A stretch of 50,288 nt of DNA from Desulfatitalea sp. UBA4791 (GTDB lineage: Bacteria; Desulfobacterota; Desulfobacteria; Desulfobacterales; Desulfosarcinaceae). Below, one piece after another: positions 26,838 to 35,389 of this stretch. The stretch spans positions 1-50,288 of the forward strand of contig DHGT01000158.1 of NCBI GenBank assembly GCA_002402905.1, read 5' to 3'. Position 1 is the stretch's first letter, and each line of letters begins with the position of its first letter. The notes beneath the pieces were generated by a model. It made no database searches and was not told the origin of the DNA. It was given only the letters and a program-made list of their open reading frames with translations. A program made the position numbers and the translations under genes.

Positions 26838-27278
26838 TTAGATGTTGCCGCCTTTTCTCAGCAGTAAGCGCGCTTCGGCCTGCCGTATGCGCTCTTCCTG
26901 TTCGCTTTTTTTGCGCCGGGCGCCTTCCAGTTTGGTCTCGAGGTCCTCAAAGTCTGCTGGTTTCAACAGGTAATCGAAAGCGCCCAGCTTCATTCCCTCT
27001 ACTGCCGTTTCCGTCGTGCCGTGTCCGGTCAACAGAATGACTTCCACCAGTGGGAACATGATTTTAATTTTTCGCAATGTCTGGATGCCGTCCATACCGG
27101 GCATTTTGATGTCCAGGATGACCACATCGAATCCCTCTTGTCGGAGTTTTTGAATACACCCCTCACCGTCATAAGCAGCCTCTATCACTTCGCCGGCTTC
27201 CTTGAGACGCATGCTGAGCATTTCAACGAAATCGTGTTCATCGTCGACTATTAATATCCGGGTCGGAACTTTAATCAT
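26838..27278 (-). CDS. Stand-alone receiver, paralog of the 29180-29620 receiver
   Basis: This 146-residue receiver has Asp12/Asp13, acceptor Asp56 (VILDIKMPG), Thr84 and Lys106. A 25-residue charged tail ends in an 18-residue stretch (129-146) identical to that of the receiver at 29180-29620. No output domain is present. GAGGAGG lies nine bases ahead of the start. It follows the DASS carrier at 27333-28913 by 54 bases, a gap that includes a small TCGGCC/GGCCGA hairpin. It is the last gene of the long minus-strand series. Confidence 0.93.
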   Translation of the reverse strand: MIKVPTRILIVDDEHDFVEMLSMRLKEAGEVIEAAYDGEGCIQKLRQEGFDVVILDIKMPGMDGIQTLRKIKIMFPLVEVILLTGHGTTETAVEGMKLGAFDYLLKPADFEDLETKLEGARRKKSEQEERIRQAEARLLLRKGGNI

Positions 27279-27332
27279 ATTTTTGGCCTCCTCGGTGTAT
27301 TTCGGCCCATGGCCGACTGTCTTGAATAAGTA

Positions 27333-28913
27333 TTATACCAGACCCAGAAATTTCCACCAGACAAAGGCGATGCCAACGAGGATGGCGATCAGGACCGGTG
27401 TGGCCACCAGGCCGGCCTTGGTTATATCCGATGCCTTGAATTGTCGAAAACTGTATGCAATGGCATTGGGTGGGCAGCCAATGACCAGGAGCATGGCAAA
27501 AGAAGTAGCAGTGCCGAGACATAAGGCCAACACACGCGGGTCAACTCCCTCCAGTTGCGCCATGGGAATCACGATCGGCAAGATCAGGGCAGCGGCAGCC
27601 ACGTTGGCCATGGCGTTGGTCACCAGTGCGCCGAAAATCGCAACACCGATGAAGAGCAGCAGCCAGCCGCCGCCCTTGACAAGCGGGAAAAAAATGTTGG
27701 CAAAATAGTTGGCTGCTCCCGAGTAACCCATGGCCAACCCCAACGAGATGCCCCCACCGAAGATGAACAGGGCAGTGCCCCACTCAAGGTTTTCGTGAAT
27801 GTCGTCCCATTTCAATATGCCCACCAGAACCAGGGCAGCCACCGCCATCATGCCGGTGACCGAGTAGTCGAGGCCGTGAAGCCCCTTGGTCAACCAGAGA
27901 ACAAAGGCGATACCGATGATGACCAGGGTGATGATCTCCTGAAACGACCACGGCGGCAGCTTCTCATCGAACTTGGGTAGCTCCAAGGTTTTGTCCGGAC
28001 GAAATACGAGGTAACAGATGAATACGGCAGCAGGTACCGTGACAATGGCCATAGGCATGGCGTATTTGATCCAGTCGAAGAAGTCGAGCTCTATGCCCGT
28101 GAACTCTTTTAGAAACGCGGCCGATACCATGCAGCGGCCACCGCCGATGAGTGTCCCCATCCCCCCGCACGAGCATGCGAATGCCAGGGAGATCAACATG
28201 AATTTGGCGGTATTAGAATGAGGTTTGATGTCGGCGGCGCGCATCAACGGTAGCATGGTAACGATCCCGATGGAGACGGCGGCGGCATCGTGCATGAACA
28301 TGGAGGCCAGTCCCAGGCCGGTGCTGATGACAAAGGTGAATCGGACCACATTGGTGCCTGCCTTCTGGACGATGAAATGCCCCATTCGTTTCGTCAAGCC
28401 TGCCTTGTCCAGGGAGATGGCAAAAATCAGGCAGCACATGATAAAAACCACCACCGGGTGCATATAAGGCGCCCATGCGGTCTTCACGTCCACAATCCCC
28501 ATGAAGACCAGAGAGGCGCCGATCAACACAGCCGTAATTTCAAGAGGAATCGGCTCAACCAGGAACAGGAAGATCAGTACCGCCAACACGGCCAGAAAGC
28601 GCATGGCCTTCGGAGAGAGACCATCGAGGTAGTCGATTTGGATGGTCCCGTCAGCGAAGGCCTTGGCCTTTCGGTTCAGTACATCATCCGTTCCCGGTTG
28701 CGCCTGGCGCACTTCGACCACATAGCTTTCTCCTGTCATCTGGGCCGGCTGGACCAGTTCGAATGTTTCCTGGATGGTTTGGTAAAAGTGTTGGTTGCTG
28801 TCGCCCGTAACCCTGAAACGGGTTCCTTCCGGACGGGGCAACAATAAAACAATGACGCCGAGCAAAAATGCGAAACATATTTGAACCTTTTTAGATTTAG
28901 CGACCGCTAGCAT
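27333..28913 (-). CDS. DASS/SLC13-type anion carrier, paralog of 30883-32469
   Basis: This 526-residue membrane carrier has TM1 (11-27), an extracytoplasmic loop of about 76 residues (28-103), then TM2 with the segment FLVEPIPLE. The re-entrant motif positions read HDA (208-210) and ANV (436-438), not the usual SNT. The signature GCPPNAIAY (479-487) is intact. AAGGAG stands eight bases before the ATG. The membrane core is nearly the same as the carrier at 30883-32469 while the loop differs much more, which marks a tandem duplication. It is followed by its own receiver. The 266 bases upstream contain a hairpin at the end of the preceding receiver gene but no promoter I can name. Confidence 0.9.
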   Translation of the reverse strand: MLAVAKSKKVQICFAFLLGVIVLLLPRPEGTRFRVTGDSNQHFYQTIQETFELVQPAQMTGESYVVEVRQAQPGTDDVLNRKAKAFADGTIQIDYLDGLSPKAMRFLAVLAVLIFLFLVEPIPLEITAVLIGASLVFMGIVDVKTAWAPYMHPVVVFIMCCLIFAISLDKAGLTKRMGHFIVQKAGTNVVRFTFVISTGLGLASMFMHDAAAVSIGIVTMLPLMRAADIKPHSNTAKFMLISLAFACSCGGMGTLIGGGRCMVSAAFLKEFTGIELDFFDWIKYAMPMAIVTVPAAVFICYLVFRPDKTLELPKFDEKLPPWSFQEIITLVIIGIAFVLWLTKGLHGLDYSVTGMMAVAALVLVGILKWDDIHENLEWGTALFIFGGGISLGLAMGYSGAANYFANIFFPLVKGGGWLLLFIGVAIFGALVTNAMANVAAAALILPIVIPMAQLEGVDPRVLALCLGTATSFAMLLVIGCPPNAIAYSFRQFKASDITKAGLVATPVLIAILVGIAFVWWKFLGLV

Positions 28914-29145
28914 CGATCGTTCTCCTTGATGTTGATGCCACCGGCGTGTGACATTGCGCCACGTGCCGGGGAAAGTGTTTTTGCACTACAAAAAGGAACT
29001 GATTTCAGCAATCCCGTCCATCGCCCGGCGGGGAGGGGCATTTGTCGTCTATAGCACCGTTCGCATCATTGCTGCCTGCGGATCGGTCGGTGCACCTCCT
29101 TCGGGTTTAGCGGCCCTAAAGCTAAAAAGTGTCTCTGTATCAGGT

Positions 29146-29183
29146 CTGACCAGATTATACCCGATCGGGTCAATCTGGATCAG
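29146..29183 (-). terminator. Imperfect hairpin at the end of a receiver gene
   Basis: An interrupted stem (CTGA, CCAGATT and ACCC pairing with GGGT, AATCTGG and TCAG) includes the stop codon of the 29180-29620 receiver. A T5 run lies about 19 bases further on the minus strand, so the form is not that of a classic terminator. It may be an attenuating or stabilising element before the next carrier gene. Confidence 0.45.
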
Positions 29184-29620
29184 ATATTGCCACCCTTGCG
29201 CAATAAGAGTCTGGCTTCGGCCTGCCGTATGCGTTCGTCCTGTTCATCTTTCTTCTTCTTGGCGCCTTGGAGTTTGGCGCTCAAATTTTCGAAGTCCGCC
29301 GGTTTCAGCAGGTAGTCGAAGGCCCCCAGCTTCATCCCCTTAACGGCCGTCTCGGTAGTTCCGTGTCCTGTCAGCAGGATGACTTCCACCAGCGGGAACA
29401 TGCCTTTGATTTCCCTGAGGGTTTGAATGCCGTCCATGCCCGGCATTTTGATGTCCAGAATGACCACGTCCACCTCCGTGCGGGCCAGTTTCTCAAGGCA
29501 CTCCTGCCCGCTGTAGGCGACCGTCACCTGTTCTCCTGATTCGGTGAGGCGCATGGAGAGCATTTCGACGAAATCTTTTTCATCGTCAACCAGCAGGATT
29601 CTGGTCGGTATTTCAATCAT
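29180..29620 (-). CDS. Stand-alone receiver, paralog of the 26838-27278 receiver
   Basis: This 146-residue receiver has Asp12/Asp13, acceptor Asp56, Thr84 and Lys106. Its tail matches that of its paralog exactly over the last 18 residues, a strong sign of shared function for the tail, for example docking to the carriers. AAAGGAG precedes the start by ten bases. It follows the receiver-kinase gene by 63 bases in the minus-strand series and precedes the second duplicated carrier. Confidence 0.93.
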   Translation of the reverse strand: MIEIPTRILLVDDEKDFVEMLSMRLTESGEQVTVAYSGQECLEKLARTEVDVVILDIKMPGMDGIQTLREIKGMFPLVEVILLTGHGTTETAVKGMKLGAFDYLLKPADFENLSAKLQGAKKKKDEQDERIRQAEARLLLRKGGNI

Positions 29621-29683
29621 GTTCGTTATCTCCTTTGCACGATTTTCAATCTTGCTTGATCTGTTTGGCGCCCGCGAGGCGCT

Positions 29684-30838
29684 CTAAGTCGACTTCAGCG
29701 GATTTCGGTTGGGGAGAATGACTTTCATGCTGGTCCCCACACCGACCCGACTCTGGACTTCTATTGTCCCGCCCAGTTTATCCACGATCTGGCGGGTTAC
29801 GAAAAGCCCGAGACCGGTGCCTTCACCCGGCGGTTTGTCACTGAAGAACGGTTCGAATATTTTCTCCATGTTCTCCTTGGGGATCCCTTTACCGGTGTCG
29901 CTGACGATCAGGGTGGAGCTTTCCGGGTCGGCCTCGATACGCACTTCGATCTTGCCTTCCTTTCCAGTGGCATGGATGGCATTGGTCACCAGATTGATCA
30001 GAATCTGCCGGACCTGGTTGGGGTCGATCCAGATCGGAGCGGGATTTCCGCCTTGGGACTGGTATATCCGAATCTCCTTGTTGGCCGCTTCCTTATGCAC
30101 CAACTGAAGGGTTTCCGCGGCCAACTCATACAAGTCCACTTCGGCAAAAACAGGTTCCTGTTTGCGGACACTGCCCAGCAACTGGTGGGTAATGACACGG
30201 GCGCGTTTGACCGCACTGCTGATCTTTTCGATGGCCTTTTCAAAGTCCTGCCGGCGTGGCATGGCGGCCAACTCTTCCTTCTTCAGCAGCAAGCTGAGAT
30301 ATCCAGCGGCTTCATTGATGATCGCCAACGGGTTATTGATTTCATGGGCCACCCCGGCCGCCAGGGTGCCCATGGAAGCGAGACGTTCGGTGGCGATCAT
30401 CTGCTGTTCGATTCTGGCCTTGTAAGCCGCCTCCTGGCGGCGTTCCTCATCTCTGGTCTTCTTTTGGTAGGCGTGTTTGATCTTTTCCAGCAGATGCTCG
30501 AATTCGATGGGTTTGCTCAGGTAGTCGAAAGCGCCGGACTTGATGCCTTCGACCCCATCCTGGGTGGTGGAGTGGCCGGTGAGAAAAATGACTTCGGTTT
30601 GGGGCCATTGTGCCTTGATCCATCTGAGGGCTTCGATGCCATCCAATCCTGGCATTTTGACATCCAAAACGACGACGTCAGCCGGTTCGGCCTTCAAGAG
30701 GGCGAGGCCCCCCTCGCCGCTGTCCGCCTGGCGGACCTGGAGGCCTCTCTTTCCCAGCCTCTTGAACAGGGTCTGGCGAAAATTATCCTCATCGTCGATG
30801 AGAAGCAGTCGGATGTGATTGAGGTCTTCCTCTGCCAT
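29684..30838 (-). CDS. Soluble receiver-histidine kinase hybrid
   Basis: This 384-residue cytoplasmic protein has a receiver first (1-125, acceptor Asp59, Lys109), then a helical linker, HisKA with His165 (GVAHEINNP) and HATPase with INLVTNA (281-287), DTGKGI (314-319) and GTGLGL (340-345). It has no membrane helix or sensory domain, so its input is phosphorylation of its own receiver and its output is phosphotransfer. CAGGAG stands seven bases before the start. It lies between a carrier (44-base gap) and a free receiver, so it may relay signals from the dCache kinase at 33594-35339 to the downstream receivers. Confidence 0.92.
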   Translation of the reverse strand: MAEEDLNHIRLLLIDDEDNFRQTLFKRLGKRGLQVRQADSGEGGLALLKAEPADVVVLDVKMPGLDGIEALRWIKAQWPQTEVIFLTGHSTTQDGVEGIKSGAFDYLSKPIEFEHLLEKIKHAYQKKTRDEERRQEAAYKARIEQQMIATERLASMGTLAAGVAHEINNPLAIINEAAGYLSLLLKKEELAAMPRRQDFEKAIEKISSAVKRARVITHQLLGSVRKQEPVFAEVDLYELAAETLQLVHKEAANKEIRIYQSQGGNPAPIWIDPNQVRQILINLVTNAIHATGKEGKIEVRIEADPESSTLIVSDTGKGIPKENMEKIFEPFFSDKPPGEGTGLGLFVTRQIVDKLGGTIEVQSRVGVGTSMKVILPNRNPLKST

Positions 30839-30882
30839 CTATTGACTCCTGCATAGAAAAAAGCATTTACTTGCAAAAGTTT

Positions 30883-32469
30883 TTATACCAAACCCAGAAT
30901 TTTCCACCACACTGAAGCCACGGCGATCAGGATGATGAGTAGTACCGGCGTGGCCACCAGGCCCACTTTGGTAATGTCCGAAGCCTTGAACTGGCGGAAA
31001 CTGTAGGCAATGGCATTGGGGGGGCAGCCGATGACCAACAGCATGGCAAAGGAGGTGGCGGTGCCGAGACACAAGGCCAGGACCCGCGGATCGACCCCCT
31101 CCAACTGCGCCATAGGAATGACGATGGGCAGAATCAATGCGGCCGCGGCCACATTGGCCATGGCGTTGGTCACCAGGGCGCCGAAGACGGCCACACCGGC
31201 GAATAGCAACATCCAGCCGCCACCCTTGATCAAAGGAAAAAACAGATGGGCGAAGTAGTCTGCCGCACCCGAGTATCCCATTGCCAGCCCCAGGGAGATG
31301 CCGCCGCCGAAGATGAACAGAGCCGTGCCCCACTCCAGGTTCTCATGCACATCGTCCCACTTCAAGATGCCGGCCAGCACCAATGCGGCCACGGCCAGCA
31401 TGCCGGTCACCGAATAGTCCAAGCCATGCATCCCCTTGGTCAACCAGAGGACGAACGCCGCACCGATGATGATAAGGGTGATTTTTTCCTTGGCCGACCA
31501 GGGCGGCAGGGCTTCATCATATTTGGGCAGTTCGAGAGTCTTGTCCGGTCGAAACACCAGATAACAGACCATGACCGATGCGGGAACGGTAACCAGGGCC
31601 ATGGGCATGGCATATTTGATCCAGTCGAAGAAATTGATCTCAATGCCGGTGAACTCTTTGAGGAAGGCGGCCGACACCATGCAGCGGCCACCGCCGATCA
31701 GGGTGCCCATTCCGCCGCACGAGCAGGCAAATGCCAGGGAGATCAGCATGAATCTGGCCGTGTTGGAGTGGGGTTGGATGCCTGCGGCACGCATGAGCGG
31801 CAGCATGGTGACAATGCCGATGGAGACGGCGGCCGCATCGTGCATAAAAGACGAAGAGAGCCCAAGTCCGATGCTGATCAAAAAAGTAAAGCGGACCACA
31901 TTGGTGCCCGCCTTTTGTACGATGAAATGTCCCAGGCGTTTGGTCAGTCCCGCCTTGTCCAGGGAGATAGCGAAGATCAGGCAGCACATGATAAAGACGA
32001 CTACCGGATGCATATAGGGCGCCCATGCCGTCTTGACGTCCACAATCTGCATGGCCACCAGGGAGACCCCAATGAGAATGGCGGTAATTTCGAGCGGGAT
32101 GGGCTCCACCAGGAAGAGAAAAATCAATGCGACCAATACCGCCAGGAATCGCATGGCTTTGGGGGTAAGGCCGTTCACCGTTTCGAATTGAATATCGCCG
32201 TTCTGACCTTCGGCGATCTTAGTTTTGAGATATTTTTCGTAGGAGTCGATATCGCTCGATTCCTGAACTTCGACGATGTAGCTTTCGGCGGCCGTGTCGG
32301 GGGGTGTCACGCGGTTGAAGTGTTCGCGAATGGTTTCGTAAAATTTGTGACTGCTGTCACCAGAAATCCTGAATTGGGTGCCTTCCGGCCTGGGCAGCAT
32401 CAAAATGAAGGCGCCCAGGATAAAAGCGAAAAGAATTTGAACATGTTTGGATTTGAGCAGGGATGACAT
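30883..32469 (-). CDS. DASS/SLC13-type anion carrier, paralog of 27333-28913
   Basis: This 528-residue membrane carrier has TM1 (about 11-27), an extracytoplasmic loop (about 28-105), then TM2 with FLVEPIPLE. Re-entrant motif positions are HDA (210-212) and ANV (438-440), and GCPPNAIAY is kept. AAGGAG precedes the ATG by eight bases. By eye the C-terminal 150 residues differ from the paralog at only about 15 positions, whereas the first periplasmic loop is much less alike. It lies 138 bases after a receiver and 44 bases before the receiver-kinase. The substrate is not evident. Confidence 0.9.
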   Translation of the reverse strand: MSSLLKSKHVQILFAFILGAFILMLPRPEGTQFRISGDSSHKFYETIREHFNRVTPPDTAAESYIVEVQESSDIDSYEKYLKTKIAEGQNGDIQFETVNGLTPKAMRFLAVLVALIFLFLVEPIPLEITAILIGVSLVAMQIVDVKTAWAPYMHPVVVFIMCCLIFAISLDKAGLTKRLGHFIVQKAGTNVVRFTFLISIGLGLSSSFMHDAAAVSIGIVTMLPLMRAAGIQPHSNTARFMLISLAFACSCGGMGTLIGGGRCMVSAAFLKEFTGIEINFFDWIKYAMPMALVTVPASVMVCYLVFRPDKTLELPKYDEALPPWSAKEKITLIIIGAAFVLWLTKGMHGLDYSVTGMLAVAALVLAGILKWDDVHENLEWGTALFIFGGGISLGLAMGYSGAADYFAHLFFPLIKGGGWMLLFAGVAVFGALVTNAMANVAAAALILPIVIPMAQLEGVDPRVLALCLGTATSFAMLLVIGCPPNAIAYSFRQFKASDITKVGLVATPVLLIILIAVASVWWKILGLV

Positions 32470-32607
32470 CTAATTCTCCTTGGAGCCCACGAGCAATAAA
32501 CCTATCACTACCTGGGGTGGATTTTTACTTGATGGTCGTTTCAACACATCCGGTGGCCCGTTTGTATGGCTGTCGGCGCTTGTAAGCCTCGTCATCGGAT
32601 GCGGTGG

Positions 32608-33009
32608 TCAGCCTCCTTGGCGCTGTTGGTGCGCCTCCCGAATCTTTGCGATCAAATCTTTCAGTTCGCAGGGCTTGGTAAGATAATCAAAAGCCCCCTC
32701 TTTGATGCCGTCTTTGGCGGCTTGTTCCGAACCATGGCCGGTGAGCATGATCACATTAAGATCGGGTACCATTTTCTTCAATATTTTAAGTACTTCGATG
32801 CCGTCCATATCTTCGAGCTTGAGATCCAGGACAACAACATCAAAATCCCGATCCCGCAATTTCTGAATTGCTTCCGTACCACTGTATGCTTTGCTGGCAG
32901 CTATTTTGCGTTTCGAAAGCCGATTCGCTAAAACATTGACATAGCAAATCTCATCATCGACCAACAACACGTTGATGGGAGCGCTCTTGTCGTCAAGTTT
33001 TACCGTCAT
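32608..33009 (-). CDS. Stand-alone receiver
   Basis: This 133-residue receiver has Asp18/Asp19, acceptor Asp62 (VVLDLKLED), Thr90 and Lys112. Unlike the other receivers here it has only a short tail and an altered post-acceptor loop (KLEDMDG in place of KMPGMDG). AAGGA stands seven bases ahead of the start. It is the second receiver after the dCache kinase and lies directly upstream of the DASS carrier at 30883-32469. Confidence 0.92.
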   Translation of the reverse strand: MTVKLDDKSAPINVLLVDDEICYVNVLANRLSKRKIAASKAYSGTEAIQKLRDRDFDVVVLDLKLEDMDGIEVLKILKKMVPDLNVIMLTGHGSEQAAKDGIKEGAFDYLTKPCELKDLIAKIREAHQQRQGG

Positions 33010-33095
33010 CGTTTATCCTTATGTATTTTCCCTTTACAGGCCGAATTGCGCCTCGCAGTGGCTGCCCAAGTCAGTCTCCAGCTCAGAGGTATCGG

Positions 33096-33527
33096 CTATG
33101 GTTTGCGCAGGGTAATTGCCTTGATTCTCGCTTCCATTATTTTTTCTTCATGCTGACGCTTTTTTCCAGCAGCCTGTTGAACCTTTTCGACAAGTTCATC
33201 GGCGCTGCAGGGTTTCATAAGGTAGTCAAAGGCGCCCATTTTCATTCCTTCGATGCCGGTTTCAACCGTAGCGTGACCGGTGAGCATGATGACTTCGACC
33301 AATGGGTGCTTATTTTTAATTTTGTTCAGGGCCTCCATGCCATCCATGACCGGCATTTTAATGTCCAGAATGACCACTTCGATGGTGCTGTCTTTGTCCA
33401 GCTTGTCCAATGCTTCCTGTCCGTTATAAGCTGGCACGATTTCCACTTCACGTTTGTTCAGGCGTTTGATCATGGTGTCCACGAAGGGTTTCTCATCATC
33501 GACTAGCATCACTTTGGCGATTGTCAT
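33096..33527 (-). CDS. Stand-alone receiver with helical tail
   Basis: This 143-residue receiver has Asp10/Asp11, acceptor Asp55 (VILDIKMPV), Thr83 and Lys105. The tail (about 120-143) contains EEKIMEARIKA, similar in pattern to EERIRQAEARL in the paired receivers at 26838 and 29180. GAGGAG lies eight bases before the start. It follows the dCache kinase by 66 bases and is the probable first phosphoacceptor. Confidence 0.93.
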   Translation of the reverse strand: MTIAKVMLVDDEKPFVDTMIKRLNKREVEIVPAYNGQEALDKLDKDSTIEVVILDIKMPVMDGMEALNKIKNKHPLVEVIMLTGHATVETGIEGMKMGAFDYLMKPCSADELVEKVQQAAGKKRQHEEKIMEARIKAITLRKP

Positions 33528-33593
33528 GTTTTATCTCCTCTAATTGCCCACGTTCGTTAACAGGGACTTCAAGTTAATCCTTGCGTTGTCTTG

Positions 33594-35339
33594 CTAAGCG
33601 CTTTGTTTTTGTTGTTCGCCTTTTTCGGTTGAGCTTCCGTTGAGCGGCATCCGGATGGTAAAAACGGTTCCTTTATTCACCTCGCTCTTCACATCGATCT
33701 TGCCCCCCATCTTGTTAATGATGCCGTAGCAGATCGACAATCCCAATCCTGTTCCTTTTCCGACCGGCTTTGTCGTGAAAAATGGATCGAAAATTCGTCC
33801 TAGATTGACTTGGGCGATTCCCGGACCGCTGTCTGCCAGATCGACGACGATGAAATTATTTTCCATCCTTGATCGGATGTTGATTTCTCCGCCGGTTTTC
33901 TCCATGGCATCCAATGCGTTGTTGACAATGTTCAGCAGTACTTGCTGCAATTCGGTTTCACTGGCCTGGATGTGAGGCAGGTTTTGCTGAAAATGTTTGT
34001 TGATTTTGATGCTGCTATATTTGGCTCGCTGTTCGGAAAGGTAGACCACCTCGTCCAAGGCCTCGTTGATTGAAACAGCGTTCACGCGAGAGTCGGTCTT
34101 GCGTGCAAAACTGAGAAGTTTGTGGGTGATATCCTTGCAGCGCTTCCCTTGGGTGTTGATCTGGCGCAAGGCTCTTTCGATTTCGCTCAGGTTGTCGCTG
34201 TTCGCCATCGCAGGTCTCTCTTCTTCAATCAGGTCCTGAATCCAGCCGGCTTCTTCCACCATGATGGCGACGGGGTTGTTGATCTCATGGGCGATTCCGG
34301 CGGCCAGTTCGCCGATAGAAGCCAGTTTGCCGGTTTCGATCACCTGTTGGGACATCATTTCGCGTTCCTTGTCCGCCTGCGTCTTCTCCTTGTCCGCCTG
34401 GGAAATGCGTTTGATAAGACCTCGGCTGAGCAACAGGCTTGTGACGACGATGCCCAGGCCGCCGACAAGCATGATGATGATGGCGATGTACTGAGTTCGG
34501 TACAGTTCTGAGTAAGCATCCGTCAGATCCTGTTGAAGTACCATCCACCAGTCGCCTTGTTTTAGGTGGACAGTCGCATAAATGACCTTTTTGCCAGTTT
34601 GGTCCTTTTTGATCATCACCAGGGGTGATGAACTCATCCCATTGGAGGTGATCAACGTGAGAAGATCCTTGGGATGTTCCGTTGTTGCACTGGGTCTGGT
34701 TTGGAACTCGCCTGATTTGTTCAATATGAAGGCAAAGCCGGTTTGGCCGATACGAAGATTTTCTACCAGATCGTTGAAGGATCGAAAATCGATGGTCGCT
34801 CTTAAGATCCAAGGCTCTCCTCTATAATATTGTCTGGCCGAGATAATAAAGTGCGGTTCGGCTCTCAGTCCGGAAAACACGTCGCTGGTGAAATGCGAGG
34901 CATTGATTGCCTTTTTGAACCATTCCGCTTTGGAATAGTCTGCATTCAGGAGTGCATGGGGGCCGGCATAGGAGACTTGGATGCCCTCATGATTGATCAA
35001 TCCCAGATCCACAAACACGCGATTGTATGCTTGTTGAAGCTCCGTGAGTTTTTGTTTGATGAAATAGGGATTGTTGAAGGAATCATAACTGTAATGGTCG
35101 GCGATGGCGCGAATGTTGGCCAATTTTTCCTGAAGGAAAAAATTGATGTTTTTCTTGTGATGCCAGGCCACCAGTTCCAGATGATCGTGCACTTTTTGCT
35201 GGTAAGACGTCCTGAAGTTGTCGAAGATAAAAATGCCGACGATGATCATGGGGGTTACCGATGCGACGAGAATGGTGAAAATGACGTTGCGGAAAAAGGT
35301 GCGATAATATCGCTGTTGCAGATCTTCGTGGTTATCCAT
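33594..35339 (-). CDS. dCache sensor histidine kinase
   Basis: This 581-residue membrane kinase has TM1 (about 17-39), a dCache-like periplasmic sensor (about 42-280, with VSYAGPHALLN), TM2 (about 284-305), a Lys/Glu-rich linker, HisKA with His351 (GIAHEINNP), and HATPase with LNIVNNA (469-475), DSGPGI (503-508) and GTGLGL (529-534). It is the first gene of an eight-gene minus-strand series with four free receivers, a receiver-kinase and two carriers. AAGGA lies upstream of the ATG, and a sigma-54-like promoter sits at 35390-35404. Its sensor is clearly related to those of the kinases at 14241 and 22358. Confidence 0.92.
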   Translation of the reverse strand: MDNHEDLQQRYYRTFFRNVIFTILVASVTPMIIVGIFIFDNFRTSYQQKVHDHLELVAWHHKKNINFFLQEKLANIRAIADHYSYDSFNNPYFIKQKLTELQQAYNRVFVDLGLINHEGIQVSYAGPHALLNADYSKAEWFKKAINASHFTSDVFSGLRAEPHFIISARQYYRGEPWILRATIDFRSFNDLVENLRIGQTGFAFILNKSGEFQTRPSATTEHPKDLLTLITSNGMSSSPLVMIKKDQTGKKVIYATVHLKQGDWWMVLQQDLTDAYSELYRTQYIAIIIMLVGGLGIVVTSLLLSRGLIKRISQADKEKTQADKEREMMSQQVIETGKLASIGELAAGIAHEINNPVAIMVEEAGWIQDLIEEERPAMANSDNLSEIERALRQINTQGKRCKDITHKLLSFARKTDSRVNAVSINEALDEVVYLSEQRAKYSSIKINKHFQQNLPHIQASETELQQVLLNIVNNALDAMEKTGGEINIRSRMENNFIVVDLADSGPGIAQVNLGRIFDPFFTTKPVGKGTGLGLSICYGIINKMGGKIDVKSEVNKGTVFTIRMPLNGSSTEKGEQQKQSA

Positions 35340-35389
35340 CCTGACACATCCTTCGAAAGCTATGAGTTGGATCCTACACAGCTACCAAT

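Noticed and set aside
28955..28990. Possible sigma-54 element upstream of the 27333-28913 carrier (CCGGCACGTGGCGCAA on the minus strand)
   Set aside because: The GG to GC spacing is 8, not 10, so it does not fit a -24/-12 promoter.
29684..30838. Reading the receiver-kinase as two separate genes
   Set aside because: The frame is continuous, with no internal ribosome-binding site or stop between the receiver and the HisKA domain.
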